A stretch of 64,000 nucleotides of DNA from Rhizobium sophoriradicis (GTDB lineage Bacteria; Pseudomonadota; Alphaproteobacteria; Rhizobiales; Rhizobiaceae): the NCBI RefSeq assembly GCF_003939025.1, contig NZ_RQIH01000012.1, forward strand, positions 124,001 to 188,000, written 5' to 3'. Shown piece by piece: positions 6,582 through 15,519 of the stretch. The position numbers were made by a program, and so were the translations under genes. The first letter of the stretch is position 1. The number at the start of each line of letters is the position of its first letter. The notes beneath the pieces are model-generated. The model made no database searches. It had not been told where the DNA came from and worked only from the letters and a program-made list of their open reading frames with translations.

Positions 6582-8285
6582 ATGTCCATAAAATCGGCAG
6601 CGCTTGCCGCACTCGCCTCCGCATATAAACTGAACGGCCTCGGAGCTGTCCCATCCGTCATCCGGTCAACAAAGCCTGAATTCGGCGACCTCCAGTGCAA
6701 TGAGATGATGCGGCTCGCCAAGGCGACTGGTAAGAACACGCACGACCTAGCCGCCTCCGTCGCTGCAGCAGCGCGCAATGACGTCTTCGACGAGGTTTCC
6801 GTCGCAGGTCCGGGTTTCGTGAATTTCCGGTTATCGAACGAGACCATTGCCGCGGAGGCATCAGCGATGCTGGGAGATCCCGCGCTTGGCGCGGAGAAAC
6901 AGCGGCCAATCCGTACCGTCATCGACTTCGGCGGCCCCAATGTCGCAAAGGCGCTGCATGTCGGCCACCTCCGGTCATTCGTTATCGGTGAAAGCCTTCG
7001 CCGCATCTTGTCCGAGATTGGACATGACGTGATCTCGGACATTCACCTCGGCGACTGGGGTCTCCAGATGGGCAAGCTCCTGTACGGCGCTGCCATCGCT
7101 TCCGGCTGGCAGCACGGAGATCCCGTGCCTTTCATCAAAGACTTCTCCTTCGACGAAATGTCCGTCGAGGAGCTCGGAATACTCTACAAGTCCGGCAATG
7201 CGGCTAGCGAGGACGAAACCGCGCTTGCCGTCGCCCGATTGCTCACGAACATGCTCCAGGACGGCCATCCCATCCTCACGGCTGCGTGGAAGCGCATGCG
7301 GGAGATTTCTCTCGAAGCGGTGTCAGCCACGGCCGAACAGCTCGGCGCGCATTTCGACCTGCTTCTGGGCGAAAGCGACGCCCACTCCGAGATCGCTCCC
7401 ATGCTCGATGACCTCGTGTCACGTGGGCTCGCCCGGGAGAGCGATGGAGCGCTGGTCATCGAGGTCTCCGGCGAAGAATTGCCTGACAACGCCCCGCCAC
7501 TTCTACTCCGGAAGAGCGATGGTGCCGCGCTATATGGCACCACGGATCTGGCGACGCTGCGGCGGCGGGTGCGGGACATCGGCGCGCAACAGATCATCTA
7601 CTGCACCGACGACCGCCAAGCGCTTCACGTCGGAAGCGTTTTCTCGGCTGCACGGGTGGCAGGATATGCCAACGGGATTGAGCTGAGACATGTAACCTTC
7701 GGTACCGTCCGGGGATGGAATGGAAAGCCGTTCAAAACCCGGGACGGTTCCGCGGCGGCGCTCGGCGAGATGATCGAGCTGGCGCTTGCGAAGGCCGCCG
7801 AGAAAGTAAAGGACAAGGATTCAGCAACTGCAGTCGGCCTCGGCGCGCTGAAATTCACCGACCTCTCCATCCCGAGAAAGACCGGATACGTCTTCGATAT
7901 CGACAGGATGACCTCGTTCGAGGGGAGGACGGGGCCTTACCTGCAGTACGCATACGCGCGGATCTGTTCGATCCTCAACAAGGCGGCCTTAGCAGGCATC
8001 GTTCCAGGCGTCACCATCTCGGTCAGTCATCCGTCGGATCGGGCGGTGCTGGTCGAATGCCTCTGGTATCCCCATTCCTTATCCGAGGCTGCCCGGCGGC
8101 TTGAGCCGTTCGAGATCGCCGAGCGGGCATACCAAGTGGCCGACACCTTCAGCCGCTTCTACACGGACTGCGAGGTGCTGACCGGAGAAGATCCGCCTGC
8201 ACGTCTCGCCACCTGCAAGTTGGTAGCGCAAGTGATCGGGAAGTGTCTTGAACTTCTCGGAATGGAAACTGTGCGGAGGATGTGA
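6582..8285 (+). CDS. argS: Arginyl-tRNA synthetase, E. coli type (probable second copy)
   Basis: A 567-residue class I synthetase. It carries the ArgRS N-domain block FGDLQCNEMM, the HIGH-type motif NVAKALHVGHLRSFVIG at about residue 120, HLGDWGLQMGKLL, the catalytic-loop block GKPFKTRDG in place of KMSKS around residue 385, FEGRTGPYLQYAYAR, and the terminal ...ETVRRM. These match the E. coli ArgRS closely. The ArgRS I recall from the rhizobial core genome has MHVGHCRG and a canonical KMSKRSG, so this gene is probably an additional, horizontally acquired copy. It is preceded by the leader described at 6490-6581 and converges on the sensor-kinase gene with a 31-base gap. All catalytic blocks are intact. 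Confidence 0.92.
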   Translation: MSIKSAALAALASAYKLNGLGAVPSVIRSTKPEFGDLQCNEMMRLAKATGKNTHDLAASVAAAARNDVFDEVSVAGPGFVNFRLSNETIAAEASAMLGDPALGAEKQRPIRTVIDFGGPNVAKALHVGHLRSFVIGESLRRILSEIGHDVISDIHLGDWGLQMGKLLYGAAIASGWQHGDPVPFIKDFSFDEMSVEELGILYKSGNAASEDETALAVARLLTNMLQDGHPILTAAWKRMREISLEAVSATAEQLGAHFDLLLGESDAHSEIAPMLDDLVSRGLARESDGALVIEVSGEELPDNAPPLLLRKSDGAALYGTTDLATLRRRVRDIGAQQIIYCTDDRQALHVGSVFSAARVAGYANGIELRHVTFGTVRGWNGKPFKTRDGSAAALGEMIELALAKAAEKVKDKDSATAVGLGALKFTDLSIPRKTGYVFDIDRMTSFEGRTGPYLQYAYARICSILNKAALAGIVPGVTISVSHPSDRAVLVECLWYPHSLSEAARRLEPFEIAERAYQVADTFSRFYTDCEVLTGEDPPARLATCKLVAQVIGKCLELLGMETVRRM

Positions 8286-8316
8286 CCGATGCCACCTGTC
8301 CGTGAATTGCGAAAGA

Positions 8317-11300
8317 TCAGTAGCTCGTACGTCCCGGCTGCTGGTCGTCCTTGCCGAGCCACTGCCGGATCTTTTCTTCCAGCAGTTCGGGGCTGATCGG
8401 CTTCGACATGTAGTCGTCCATCCCGGCGTCGAGGCAAGCCTCCCGGTCGCTTTCGAGCGCATGGGCGGTGACGCCGATGATCGGCACACGCTGGCCCTGC
8501 CCCTTTTCCCTTTCGCGGATCGTCCGGGTTGCCTCATGGCCGTTCATGACGGGCATCGAGACATCCATCATGATGATGCGCGGCGTGTGGCTCTCCCAGG
8601 CCGCGACTGCCTCCAGCCCGTTATTGACAACAAGGAAGGAAAGCCCGGTTCCCTGCAGGATCTGGGTGAAGACGATCTGGTTGACCTCGTTGTCTTCGGC
8701 GACGAGCACGTCGACGAATTCCGCCGCCCGCTTCTGCGACGCAGCCGCAGGCACCGGCGCCGGCACGGCCGTTTCGGCCTGCAACCGGGTGATTTCGGCC
8801 TGCGAAGCCTGCTTCACGCGCCGGACGCGAACCACCTCGACGACGGTGTTACGCAGCACGTTGGCGCGCGCCGGCTTCATCAGATGCGCCTGGCCGTTCA
8901 GCGCCGCGAACTCCTTTTCCGTGCCCGAGATATCCATCGACGTCAGGAAAATGATCGGCAGCTCGACAAAGCGGGGATCGGCGCGGAGCCGGCGGGCGAC
9001 ATTGGCGCCGTTCACGTCGGGCATGTGATAGTCGAGTATGACGGCATCGACGGTAACACCGAGATCGGCCGCCGCCTCCAGGATCGCAAGGCCGGTCTCG
9101 CCGCCTTCGGCAGCGACGCCGTCGAAGCCCCAGAGCGAAAGCTGCTCGGTGAGGATGCGCCGGTTGACCTCATTGTCGTCGATGACGAGGATGCGCGCGC
9201 CCTGCACGTTGATCGGCAGCGGCTTCGGCTCGAGGTGGGCGGCCGCTACCGCGAAGGGCAGTTTGACGGTGAAGACCGAGCCCTTGCCCCATTGGCTCTC
9301 GACCTTGATATATCCGCCAAAGAGGTCGACGAGCCCGGCCGTGATCGCAAGTCCGAGGCCTGTTCCCTCATGCCGCCGGGTCGAGGAAGCGTCGACCTGC
9401 GAGAACTTGTCGAACACCGATTCCAGCTTTTCCTGAGGAATACCGATACCCGTATCTTCGATCCGGATATTCGCCATGATCTCGCCGCCGACGACGGTCT
9501 CGAAGCCGACATCGACGAAGACATGGCCACGCTCGGTGAACTTGACGGCGTTGCCGACAAGATTGGTGACGATCTGGCGGAAGCGGCCGGCATCGCCGAT
9601 TACAGCAGCGGGCAGATCGGGTGCGGCCCGCACCAGCAGCTCGATGTTCTTCTCGGCGGCATGCGAGGAGAGAAGCGTCGCCACGTCCTCCACCGCTTCA
9701 GTAATATCGAAAGCCGCTTTGCGCAGCGTCATCTGTCCGGCATCGATCTTCGAGAAATCGAGAATGTCGTTGATGATCGTCAGCAGCGCATTGCCCGACT
9801 TGACGATGATGTCGATGAAGGTTTTCTGGCGCGTATCGAGATTGGTCTTGGCCAGCAGCTCTGCCATGCCGAGCACGCCGTTCATCGGCGTGCGGATCTC
9901 ATGGCTCATATTGGCGAGGAATTCGGATTTAGCGCGGTCGGCAGCTTCGGCGCGCGACAGCAGCTCACGCAATTCCTCCTCACGGCTCTTGAGCTCGGTG
10001 ACATCGGTAAACAGCGCCACCCAATGCTGCCCGGTGCTGACCGTCGCATCCATATTCACCCAGCGCTCGCCGGCGACATGGAAGACGGTGGAGATCGGTT
10101 GCCTGGCCGCGATATTGGCGCGCCACTCCTGCAGGATTTCGGCCGCCGCATCGTGAAAATCGCCACGCGCCGCGCAAAATTCGAACATGCCGAGCCAGCC
10201 CTGGCCGGCCGCGATATAATGCGCTGGGATCTGCAGGATATCGGCCATCGCCTCGTTGGACATCCTGATGATGCCGTCCTGGACGATCGCAAGCCCTTGC
10301 GACATGGCGTGCGTGGCATCGCGCATCATTTCGCCGACCCGCTCGAGCGCGGCGCGGGTCTCGTGAATTTCCTTCTCCCGCTCGCGCACCGCCGAAATAT
10401 CGGCATAGGTCAGCAGGATGCGGTCGTTGGAAATGCGCCGGCTGTCGAAGATAACGGATTTGCCGCCCGCCCAGCCGACCTCGATCGGCTCCGGCTCCTC
10501 GGCTTCGAACAAGTGCTTGCGAAAGGCGTAGAGCTCTTCCGGTGTTCGCGTCCCGTCGTAGCGCCCGAGTTCGTAGTTCCGGCGAATGACATCGATGAAG
10601 GGGCGCCCGTCGAAACGATCCTCGCGCGGCAGCTCCCAGATGCTGTAGAATTCGTCGTTGACATAGAGAATCCGATGGTCGTTATCGAGGATCAGCACGC
10701 CGATCGGCAGCGAACGCAGGATGCTCTCGATATCCCGATGCAGCACTTCTTCCTGCTTGCGCGAGGCGATCAGCGCCTTCTCGCGCTCCTTGAGCGGCGA
10801 GATGTCGGAAAAGGAGCCGACGACATAGGTTCGTCCATCCGCGGTGATGACGCGGTTGACGCGCGAGATGACGGGATAGACGTGGCCGCCCTTGCTCGGC
10901 ATCTCGCTCTCGAGCTCCACCGAAATGCCATTCCTGAGCGCCAGCAGGTTTTCCTGGTAGATCGGCTCAGCACCTTCCGGCCCGAACATCTCGTGTTCGG
11001 TCATTCCCAGATACTCGGAGCGGGCGCGGCCGCTGAAGGTCTCGTAATATTTGTTGGCATAGATCAGGCGATGCTTGTCGTCGCGTACGAAAACGGCAAC
11101 CGGTAGATCTTCCAGCACTGTGCGCAGCGCGTCGAGTTCGCTGACGCTGTCACCCCAGGCCGAATCGCCGGCGGGCGCAGGAGGTGCGCCCTTGCGATGA
11201 GCGGCGTTGACAACCAGCGGGCGGCCGTCTGCGGCGAAGATGCCGATCGGGTAATCGAGCTTTTCCAGCGCCTCGCGCACCTGGGCGAAATCCGCGTCGA

Positions 11301-11712
11301 CTCCGGAATCGTTTACAGTCCGAGAGCTCCCGCCGTTAGCCCTGTTGCCAGTGGCGCGGCGCTCACCGGGTTCGAACATGCCGAGCACATAGATCCGGTC
11401 CGGCGACGGCGAGAAGCTTTCGATCTGAATGCGCTCATGGGTAAGGTTCGCCGCGTCGAAGCAAATGGCGTTCTCCTCGGTGCCGAACACAAGTGCGCGG
11501 CGTTCCTTGTCCTCGCGGTGCTCTTCTTCAGGGCGATCGAAGAGTTCGCGGCTTCGCCTGCCGATGAAATCGGAAATCTCTCGGCCGAGGAATTTCGCAT
11601 AAGCCTCGTTGACGGCGACATAGCGCAACTCGCTGTTCTTGACATAGGCCGGGGTATCCAGATCAGCGATCCGGCGGCAAGCCAACTCCAATATGTCCCC
11701 GGCTGATTTCAA
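8317..11712 (-). CDS. Hybrid sensor histidine kinase with multiple PAS domains and two receivers
   Basis: A 1131-residue cytoplasmic protein with no transmembrane segment visible. About four PAS domains occupy residues 1-110, 170-300, 320-450 and 465-580. The H-box FLANMSHEIRTPMNGVLG puts the phosphorylated His near residue 603. The ATPase domain has N-box NLVGNAVKFT, G1 DTGIGIP and G2 HEGTGLGLAI (about 700-835). Two receiver domains follow, with phospho-acceptor Asp in VILDYHMPD near 892 and MMDVSMPVMNG near 1049. No Hpt domain or partner regulator is adjacent, so the downstream target is unknown. PAS domains suggest redox, light or ligand sensing, but no cofactor residues can be assigned. 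It seems to be monocistronic. Confidence 0.92.
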   Translation of the reverse strand: MKSAGDILELACRRIADLDTPAYVKNSELRYVAVNEAYAKFLGREISDFIGRRSRELFDRPEEEHREDKERRALVFGTEENAICFDAANLTHERIQIESFSPSPDRIYVLGMFEPGERRATGNRANGGSSRTVNDSGVDADFAQVREALEKLDYPIGIFAADGRPLVVNAAHRKGAPPAPAGDSAWGDSVSELDALRTVLEDLPVAVFVRDDKHRLIYANKYYETFSGRARSEYLGMTEHEMFGPEGAEPIYQENLLALRNGISVELESEMPSKGGHVYPVISRVNRVITADGRTYVVGSFSDISPLKEREKALIASRKQEEVLHRDIESILRSLPIGVLILDNDHRILYVNDEFYSIWELPREDRFDGRPFIDVIRRNYELGRYDGTRTPEELYAFRKHLFEAEEPEPIEVGWAGGKSVIFDSRRISNDRILLTYADISAVREREKEIHETRAALERVGEMMRDATHAMSQGLAIVQDGIIRMSNEAMADILQIPAHYIAAGQGWLGMFEFCAARGDFHDAAAEILQEWRANIAARQPISTVFHVAGERWVNMDATVSTGQHWVALFTDVTELKSREEELRELLSRAEAADRAKSEFLANMSHEIRTPMNGVLGMAELLAKTNLDTRQKTFIDIIVKSGNALLTIINDILDFSKIDAGQMTLRKAAFDITEAVEDVATLLSSHAAEKNIELLVRAAPDLPAAVIGDAGRFRQIVTNLVGNAVKFTERGHVFVDVGFETVVGGEIMANIRIEDTGIGIPQEKLESVFDKFSQVDASSTRRHEGTGLGLAITAGLVDLFGGYIKVESQWGKGSVFTVKLPFAVAAAHLEPKPLPINVQGARILVIDDNEVNRRILTEQLSLWGFDGVAAEGGETGLAILEAAADLGVTVDAVILDYHMPDVNGANVARRLRADPRFVELPIIFLTSMDISGTEKEFAALNGQAHLMKPARANVLRNTVVEVVRVRRVKQASQAEITRLQAETAVPAPVPAAASQKRAAEFVDVLVAEDNEVNQIVFTQILQGTGLSFLVVNNGLEAVAAWESHTPRIIMMDVSMPVMNGHEATRTIREREKGQGQRVPIIGVTAHALESDREACLDAGMDDYMSKPISPELLEEKIRQWLGKDDQQPGRTSY

Positions 11713-12053
11713 GAAATTGTCGCTCCCGCAATAAATGAAATATCAACGACAAAGACTATAACGCCAAGGCTTTTAACAAGGTTTTAACCATAAATTTGCA
11801 AAGCGCAATTTTGCGAACCAGCTCACCTATCTTGAGACAGCTCATATGGGCAGCCCTGCTCCAGGCGGCTGAAAGGGCCCCACCAGCAAGCTGCGATCCT
11901 GCAACCCCCGGATCGTTTCCTGCCACGTCCGCTCCATTGAAATCATGACGAAAATTTAATCCTCGAAGCGCTTGCGCGGCCATCGCTCCGCCGCGATCCG
12001 GGCAGAGTCTTGAAATGGCTTTATGGAAGCCAGTCCAAATTGAGGAAAATACC
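11713..12053. other. Divergent intergenic region
   Basis: 341 bases between the divergently transcribed sensor kinase and the small exported protein. The kinase-proximal part (11735-11830) is AT-rich, with runs such as TTTTAACAAGGTTTTAACC, and probably holds its promoter. The rest has no convincing gene or palindrome. The downstream gene's Shine-Dalgarno, GAGGAAA, lies just before 12054. Confidence 0.4.
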
Positions 12054-12362
12054 ATGTCCGTTCTTCATAAGACCATGGCGACGGGCCTGACCGCGCTGAT
12101 CCTTGCCGGCGCCTCGCTCGCTACCGCCACCACTGCCGATGCCCGCCCGCGCGATGCCTTCTGGGGCGGCCTCGCCGCCGGGGTCGTCGGCGGCGCTCTC
12201 CTGTCGGAGGCCGCCCGCCCCGCCTATCCGGTCTATCCGACCTACCCTGTTTATCGGCCCTATCCCGTCTACCGGACCTATTACCGGCCGCACTATTGTC
12301 ATATCGAATGGCGGCACGATCGCTGGGGCGAGCCTTATCGCGTCAAAGTATGCCCTGAATAG
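12054..12362 (+). CDS. Small exported glycine-zipper / Tyr-Pro-repeat protein
   Basis: A 102-residue protein starting MSVLHKTMATGLTALILAG, with a Sec signal peptide probably cleaved after TADA. The mature part has a glycine-zipper-like stretch (FWGGLAAGVVGGALLSE), then a Pro-Val-Tyr repeat (YPVYPTYPVYRPYPVYRTYYR) and a short cationic tail with two cysteines (HYCHIEWRHDRWGEPYRVKVCPE). Similar small envelope proteins are common in rhizobia; none that I know of has an assigned function. The inner ATG was chosen because GAGGAAAATACC precedes it and it begins the signal peptide. Confidence 0.75.
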   Translation: MSVLHKTMATGLTALILAGASLATATTADARPRDAFWGGLAAGVVGGALLSEAARPAYPVYPTYPVYRPYPVYRTYYRPHYCHIEWRHDRWGEPYRVKVCPE

Positions 12363-12433
12363 AGCCCCCGCATCCGGCGCCGCTTGACCTCCCGGCGGCG
12401 TCGGTCCAAACCTCCCGCAGAGGGAGGATCAGA

Positions 12434-13549
12434 ATGCCGGAACCGCTCAAGAACCTGCTGCATGACGCGTTGATTGGCGATATGGCCGATCGCCTCGCCG
12501 CCAACGCGCCCTCCTTCGAGAAGGCCCGGTTCGTGAAGCTCGCGACCGACGGCCTCGTGGCGCTGGAGCTGATGGAACGCTCGGCGCTGATCCGCGACGC
12601 GCTTTTCGCCACGCTTCCCGAGGATTTTCCTGAAGCAGCCGCCATCCTGAAGGCAAGCCTGCCTGCGTCAGGCAGGCCCGGTCTGACCGGCTGGATGCTG
12701 CTGCCGGTCAACCAGTTCATTGCCGCCCGCGGCCCCGATCATTTCGAACTCAGCCTCGATCTCCTCAAGGCGCTGACACCGCATTTCACCGCCGAATACG
12801 GTATCCGTCCCTTCATCCATCGCGACCAGCAGCGGGCGCTTGCCATCATCTCCGGCTGGATCGGCGATCCCGACCAACATGTGCGCCGGCTGGCGAGTGA
12901 GGGAACGCGGCCGCGCCTGCCCTGGGCCATGCGCCTGCCGGAGCTCATCAAGGACCCGGCGCCGATCCTGCCGATCCTGACCGCCCTGATGGATGATCCG
13001 GAGGATTATGTCCGCCGCTCGGTCGCCAACAGCCTAAACGATATCGCCAAGGATCATCAAGATCTGGTCGCCGCCTTCATTGCCTGCCATATTAAGGGTG
13101 CCTCTTCCGAGCGGCGCCGCCTGCTGAAGCACGCTTCGCGCACGCTCCTGAAGAAGGGCCATACGCAGGCGCTCGCCAATTTCGGGTTCGCCGCTGCCGC
13201 GTCGCTCCAATGCGAACTGCGCCTGGTTAAAGGGGAGGTGATGTTCGGCGAAGGGTTGGATTTCGCAATCCGAGTGACCAATGGCAGCAAGGCCGCGCAA
13301 TCGGTGATGATTGACTACGCCATTCACCATGTGAAGGCTGATGGCTCGCTGTCGCCGAAAGTATTCAAGTGCAAGACGATCATGCTTGCGCCCGGGCAGA
13401 GCCAGGCGATCGAGCGCTGCCACGCTATGCGGCCGATCACGACGCGACGCTATTATCCCGGGCAGCATCGCATCGCCATCCTTGTCAACGGTGCGGAAAG
13501 CGCGTCGGAAAGCTTCATCCTGAAAATGCCGTCGTCCAACCCGGGCTAA
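12434..13549 (+). CDS. AlkC-like DNA alkylation repair glycosylase with C-terminal Ig-like domain
   Basis: A 371-residue protein. Residues 1-245 form HEAT-like helical repeats of the DNA-alkylation-repair family, with the hallmark run RRLASEGTRPRLPWAMRLPEL, then ILPILTALMDDPEDYVRRSVANSLNDIAKD. Residues 255-370 look like a beta-rich Ig-like module (LRLVKGEVMFGEGLDFAIRVTN...YPGQHRIAILVNG). The AlkC branch, not AlkD, is the one reported to carry such a C-terminal Ig-like domain. It should excise alkylated bases such as 3-methyladenine or 3-methylcytosine in the cytoplasm. Preceded by GAGGGAGGATCAGA. It stands alone, with no ada or alkB neighbour. Confidence 0.85.
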   Translation: MPEPLKNLLHDALIGDMADRLAANAPSFEKARFVKLATDGLVALELMERSALIRDALFATLPEDFPEAAAILKASLPASGRPGLTGWMLLPVNQFIAARGPDHFELSLDLLKALTPHFTAEYGIRPFIHRDQQRALAIISGWIGDPDQHVRRLASEGTRPRLPWAMRLPELIKDPAPILPILTALMDDPEDYVRRSVANSLNDIAKDHQDLVAAFIACHIKGASSERRRLLKHASRTLLKKGHTQALANFGFAAAASLQCELRLVKGEVMFGEGLDFAIRVTNGSKAAQSVMIDYAIHHVKADGSLSPKVFKCKTIMLAPGQSQAIERCHAMRPITTRRYYPGQHRIAILVNGAESASESFILKMPSSNPG

Positions 13550-13843
13550 GGCTTTTTGTGCACCGCACTTGACTTTCCACGCGAGATAGCCCAAATGCGG
13601 CTCAGCTTTCACCCTTCCGGCCGCCGCGTGAGCGTGCCCCTGCTCAAAAATACGAAACGCAGGAAGAAGGGACAAAAGCGCATTTCGATAGAGCGCCGCA
13701 CTCCCAAGAGCGGCCAGAAGCGCTGGAAAGCTTTTTCCAACTCACAAGTTCCCACTTCACGCGGGGTTCTTGACGCCAGAATGAAACCGGATCGCATGGT
13801 GCGTTCCGGCCATAGTCATTGTGGCGCCCCGAAAGGTTATGCC

Positions 13844-15466
13844 TTGACTAATTTTGAATCGCTTGGTGTCTCCAAGCCGATCGTCGCCACCTTGTTCCAG
13901 CTCGGCATCGAAACGCCGACGCCGATCCAGGAACAGGCCATCCCCCTCCTCCTCCAGGGCCGAGACCTGATTGGCCTTGCCCAGACCGGCACCGGCAAGA
14001 CCGCCGCCTTCGGCCTGCCGCTCATCGAAAAGCTGCTTGCCGACGAGCGCCGCCCTGACAACCGCACGACGCGGACGCTGATCCTGGCGCCGACCCGCGA
14101 ACTGGTGAACCAGATCGCCGACAATCTGAAGAAGTTCATCCGCAAGTCGCACCTGCGCGTCAACGTCGTCGTCGGTGGGGTCTCGATCAACAAGCAGCAA
14201 CTGCAGCTGGAGAAGGGCACCGATGTCCTGGTCGCCACCCCGGGCCGCCTGCTCGATCTCGTCAATCGCCGCGCAATCACCCTGACCACGGTGCGCTATC
14301 TAGTTCTCGATGAAGCCGACCAGATGCTCGATCTCGGCTTCGTGCACGATCTGCGCAAGATCGCCAAGCTGGTCCCGAAGAAGCGGCAGACGATGCTGTT
14401 TTCGGCCACCATGCCGAAGGCGATCGCCGATCTCGCCGGCGAATATCTCGTCGATCCCATCAAGGTCGAAGTCACGCCTCCGGGCAAGGCTGCCGACAAG
14501 GTCGAGCAGTATGTGCATTTCGTCGCCGGCAAGAACGACAAGACCGAACTGCTGCGCAAGTCGCTGACCGAAAACCCCGATGGCCGAGCCATCGTCTTCC
14601 TGCGCACCAAGCACGGCGCCGAGAAGCTGATGAAGCATCTCGACAATATCGGCTATTCCGTCGCCTCGATCCACGGCAACAAGAGCCAGGGCCAGCGCGA
14701 GCGGGCGCTGAAGGCCTTCCGCGACGGCAGCATCAAGACACTGATCGCCACCGACGTTGCCGCCCGCGGCATCGACATCCCGGCCGTCAGCCACGTCTAC
14801 AACTACGACCTGCCCGAAGTTCCCGACGCCTATGTTCACCGCATCGGCCGCACGGCGCGCGCCGGCCGCGACGGCATCGCCATTGCCTTCTGCGCCCCCG
14901 ACGAAGCCAAGCTGCTGCGTGATATCGAGCGCCTGATGGGCATCGACATCGCAGTCGCAAGCGGCGAACCGCCGGCCAACATCGGCAACAGCGGCCCCCG
15001 CCGCGGCAACGGCAATGGCAACAACCGCAATCGCGGTGGCGGCCAGGGTCGTGGTGAGGGTCGCGGCGAAGGCCGTGGCGACGCCAACCGCTCGGAACAT
15101 CGCGGCAGCCGCCAGGAACGCCGCCCGCGTCCCGAGCGGACCGGCCGCAACGAGGATTTCCGCGGCCAGCGCCGCGGCGAAGCGGCCCCAGACCTCGGCC
15201 CCGACAACGACCTGGTCTCGACCTCCGACTTCCGTCCCTCGGCAAAGCCGCAGCGGCCCGCGCATGGCGCCCATGCCAATGGCGAGCCGAGCGGTCATCA
15301 CCGCGGCAATAACCGCCACGCCCACGGCCGCCCGGCCCGCAAGCACGGTGAAGACCGCGGCCAGCACCAAGCCCAGGGCGGCGAACCGCGCCGTGAGGGC
15401 GCTGGCGGCAACCGCCGCGGCGGCTCTGGCTCCCGCAATGGCGGCCAGCGCCGCGAACGCGCCTGA
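13844..15466 (+). CDS. rhlE: DEAD-box RNA helicase, RhlE-type with Arg/Gly-rich tail
   Basis: About 540 residues from a TTG at 13844 (Shine-Dalgarno GAAAGG), giving MTNFESLGVSKPIVATLFQLG. All helicase motifs are present: Q-motif TPTPIQEQA, AQTGTGKT, PTRELVNQ, TPGRLLD, DEAD, SAT, ATDVAARGID and HRIGRTARAG. Residues from about 385 onward form a low-complexity tail rich in Arg, Gly and Asn (RGGGQGRGEGRGEGRGD), likely an RNA-binding extension. Such helicases remodel RNA in ribosome assembly and cold adaptation. The frame also stays open to an ATG at 13556, but the extra 96 residues resemble no helicase and are composition-biased. The 294 bases at 13550-13843 would then be a long 5' leader. Confidence 0.88.
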   Translation: MTNFESLGVSKPIVATLFQLGIETPTPIQEQAIPLLLQGRDLIGLAQTGTGKTAAFGLPLIEKLLADERRPDNRTTRTLILAPTRELVNQIADNLKKFIRKSHLRVNVVVGGVSINKQQLQLEKGTDVLVATPGRLLDLVNRRAITLTTVRYLVLDEADQMLDLGFVHDLRKIAKLVPKKRQTMLFSATMPKAIADLAGEYLVDPIKVEVTPPGKAADKVEQYVHFVAGKNDKTELLRKSLTENPDGRAIVFLRTKHGAEKLMKHLDNIGYSVASIHGNKSQGQRERALKAFRDGSIKTLIATDVAARGIDIPAVSHVYNYDLPEVPDAYVHRIGRTARAGRDGIAIAFCAPDEAKLLRDIERLMGIDIAVASGEPPANIGNSGPRRGNGNGNNRNRGGGQGRGEGRGEGRGDANRSEHRGSRQERRPRPERTGRNEDFRGQRRGEAAPDLGPDNDLVSTSDFRPSAKPQRPAHGAHANGEPSGHHRGNNRHAHGRPARKHGEDRGQHQAQGGEPRREGAGGNRRGGSGSRNGGQRRERA

Positions 15467-15490
15467 ATCAGCGGTTGATTGAAAAGTGTA

Positions 15491-15514
15491 AAGGCCGGGG
15501 AAACCCGGCTTTTT
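15491..15514 (+). terminator. Rho-independent terminator after the helicase gene
   Basis: GCCGGG (15494-15499), a GAAA tetraloop, CCCGGC (15504-15509), then TTTTT. It lies 25 bases after the helicase stop. The flanking AAAG on the left could also let it work for the convergent EamA gene that ends at 15520. Confidence 0.85.
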
Positions 15515-15519
15515 GTCTT

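Noticed and set aside
8248..11106. 952-codon open frame on the plus strand
   Set aside because: It is antisense to the hybrid histidine kinase, whose domains are unambiguous. The predicted protein is His/Arg/Asp-rich and resembles no family; it is open because of high GC third positions.
13556..13843. N-terminal extension of the helicase
   Set aside because: The extra 96 residues are basic and low in similarity to any helicase, while TTG 13844 has a good ribosome site and the normal N-terminus.
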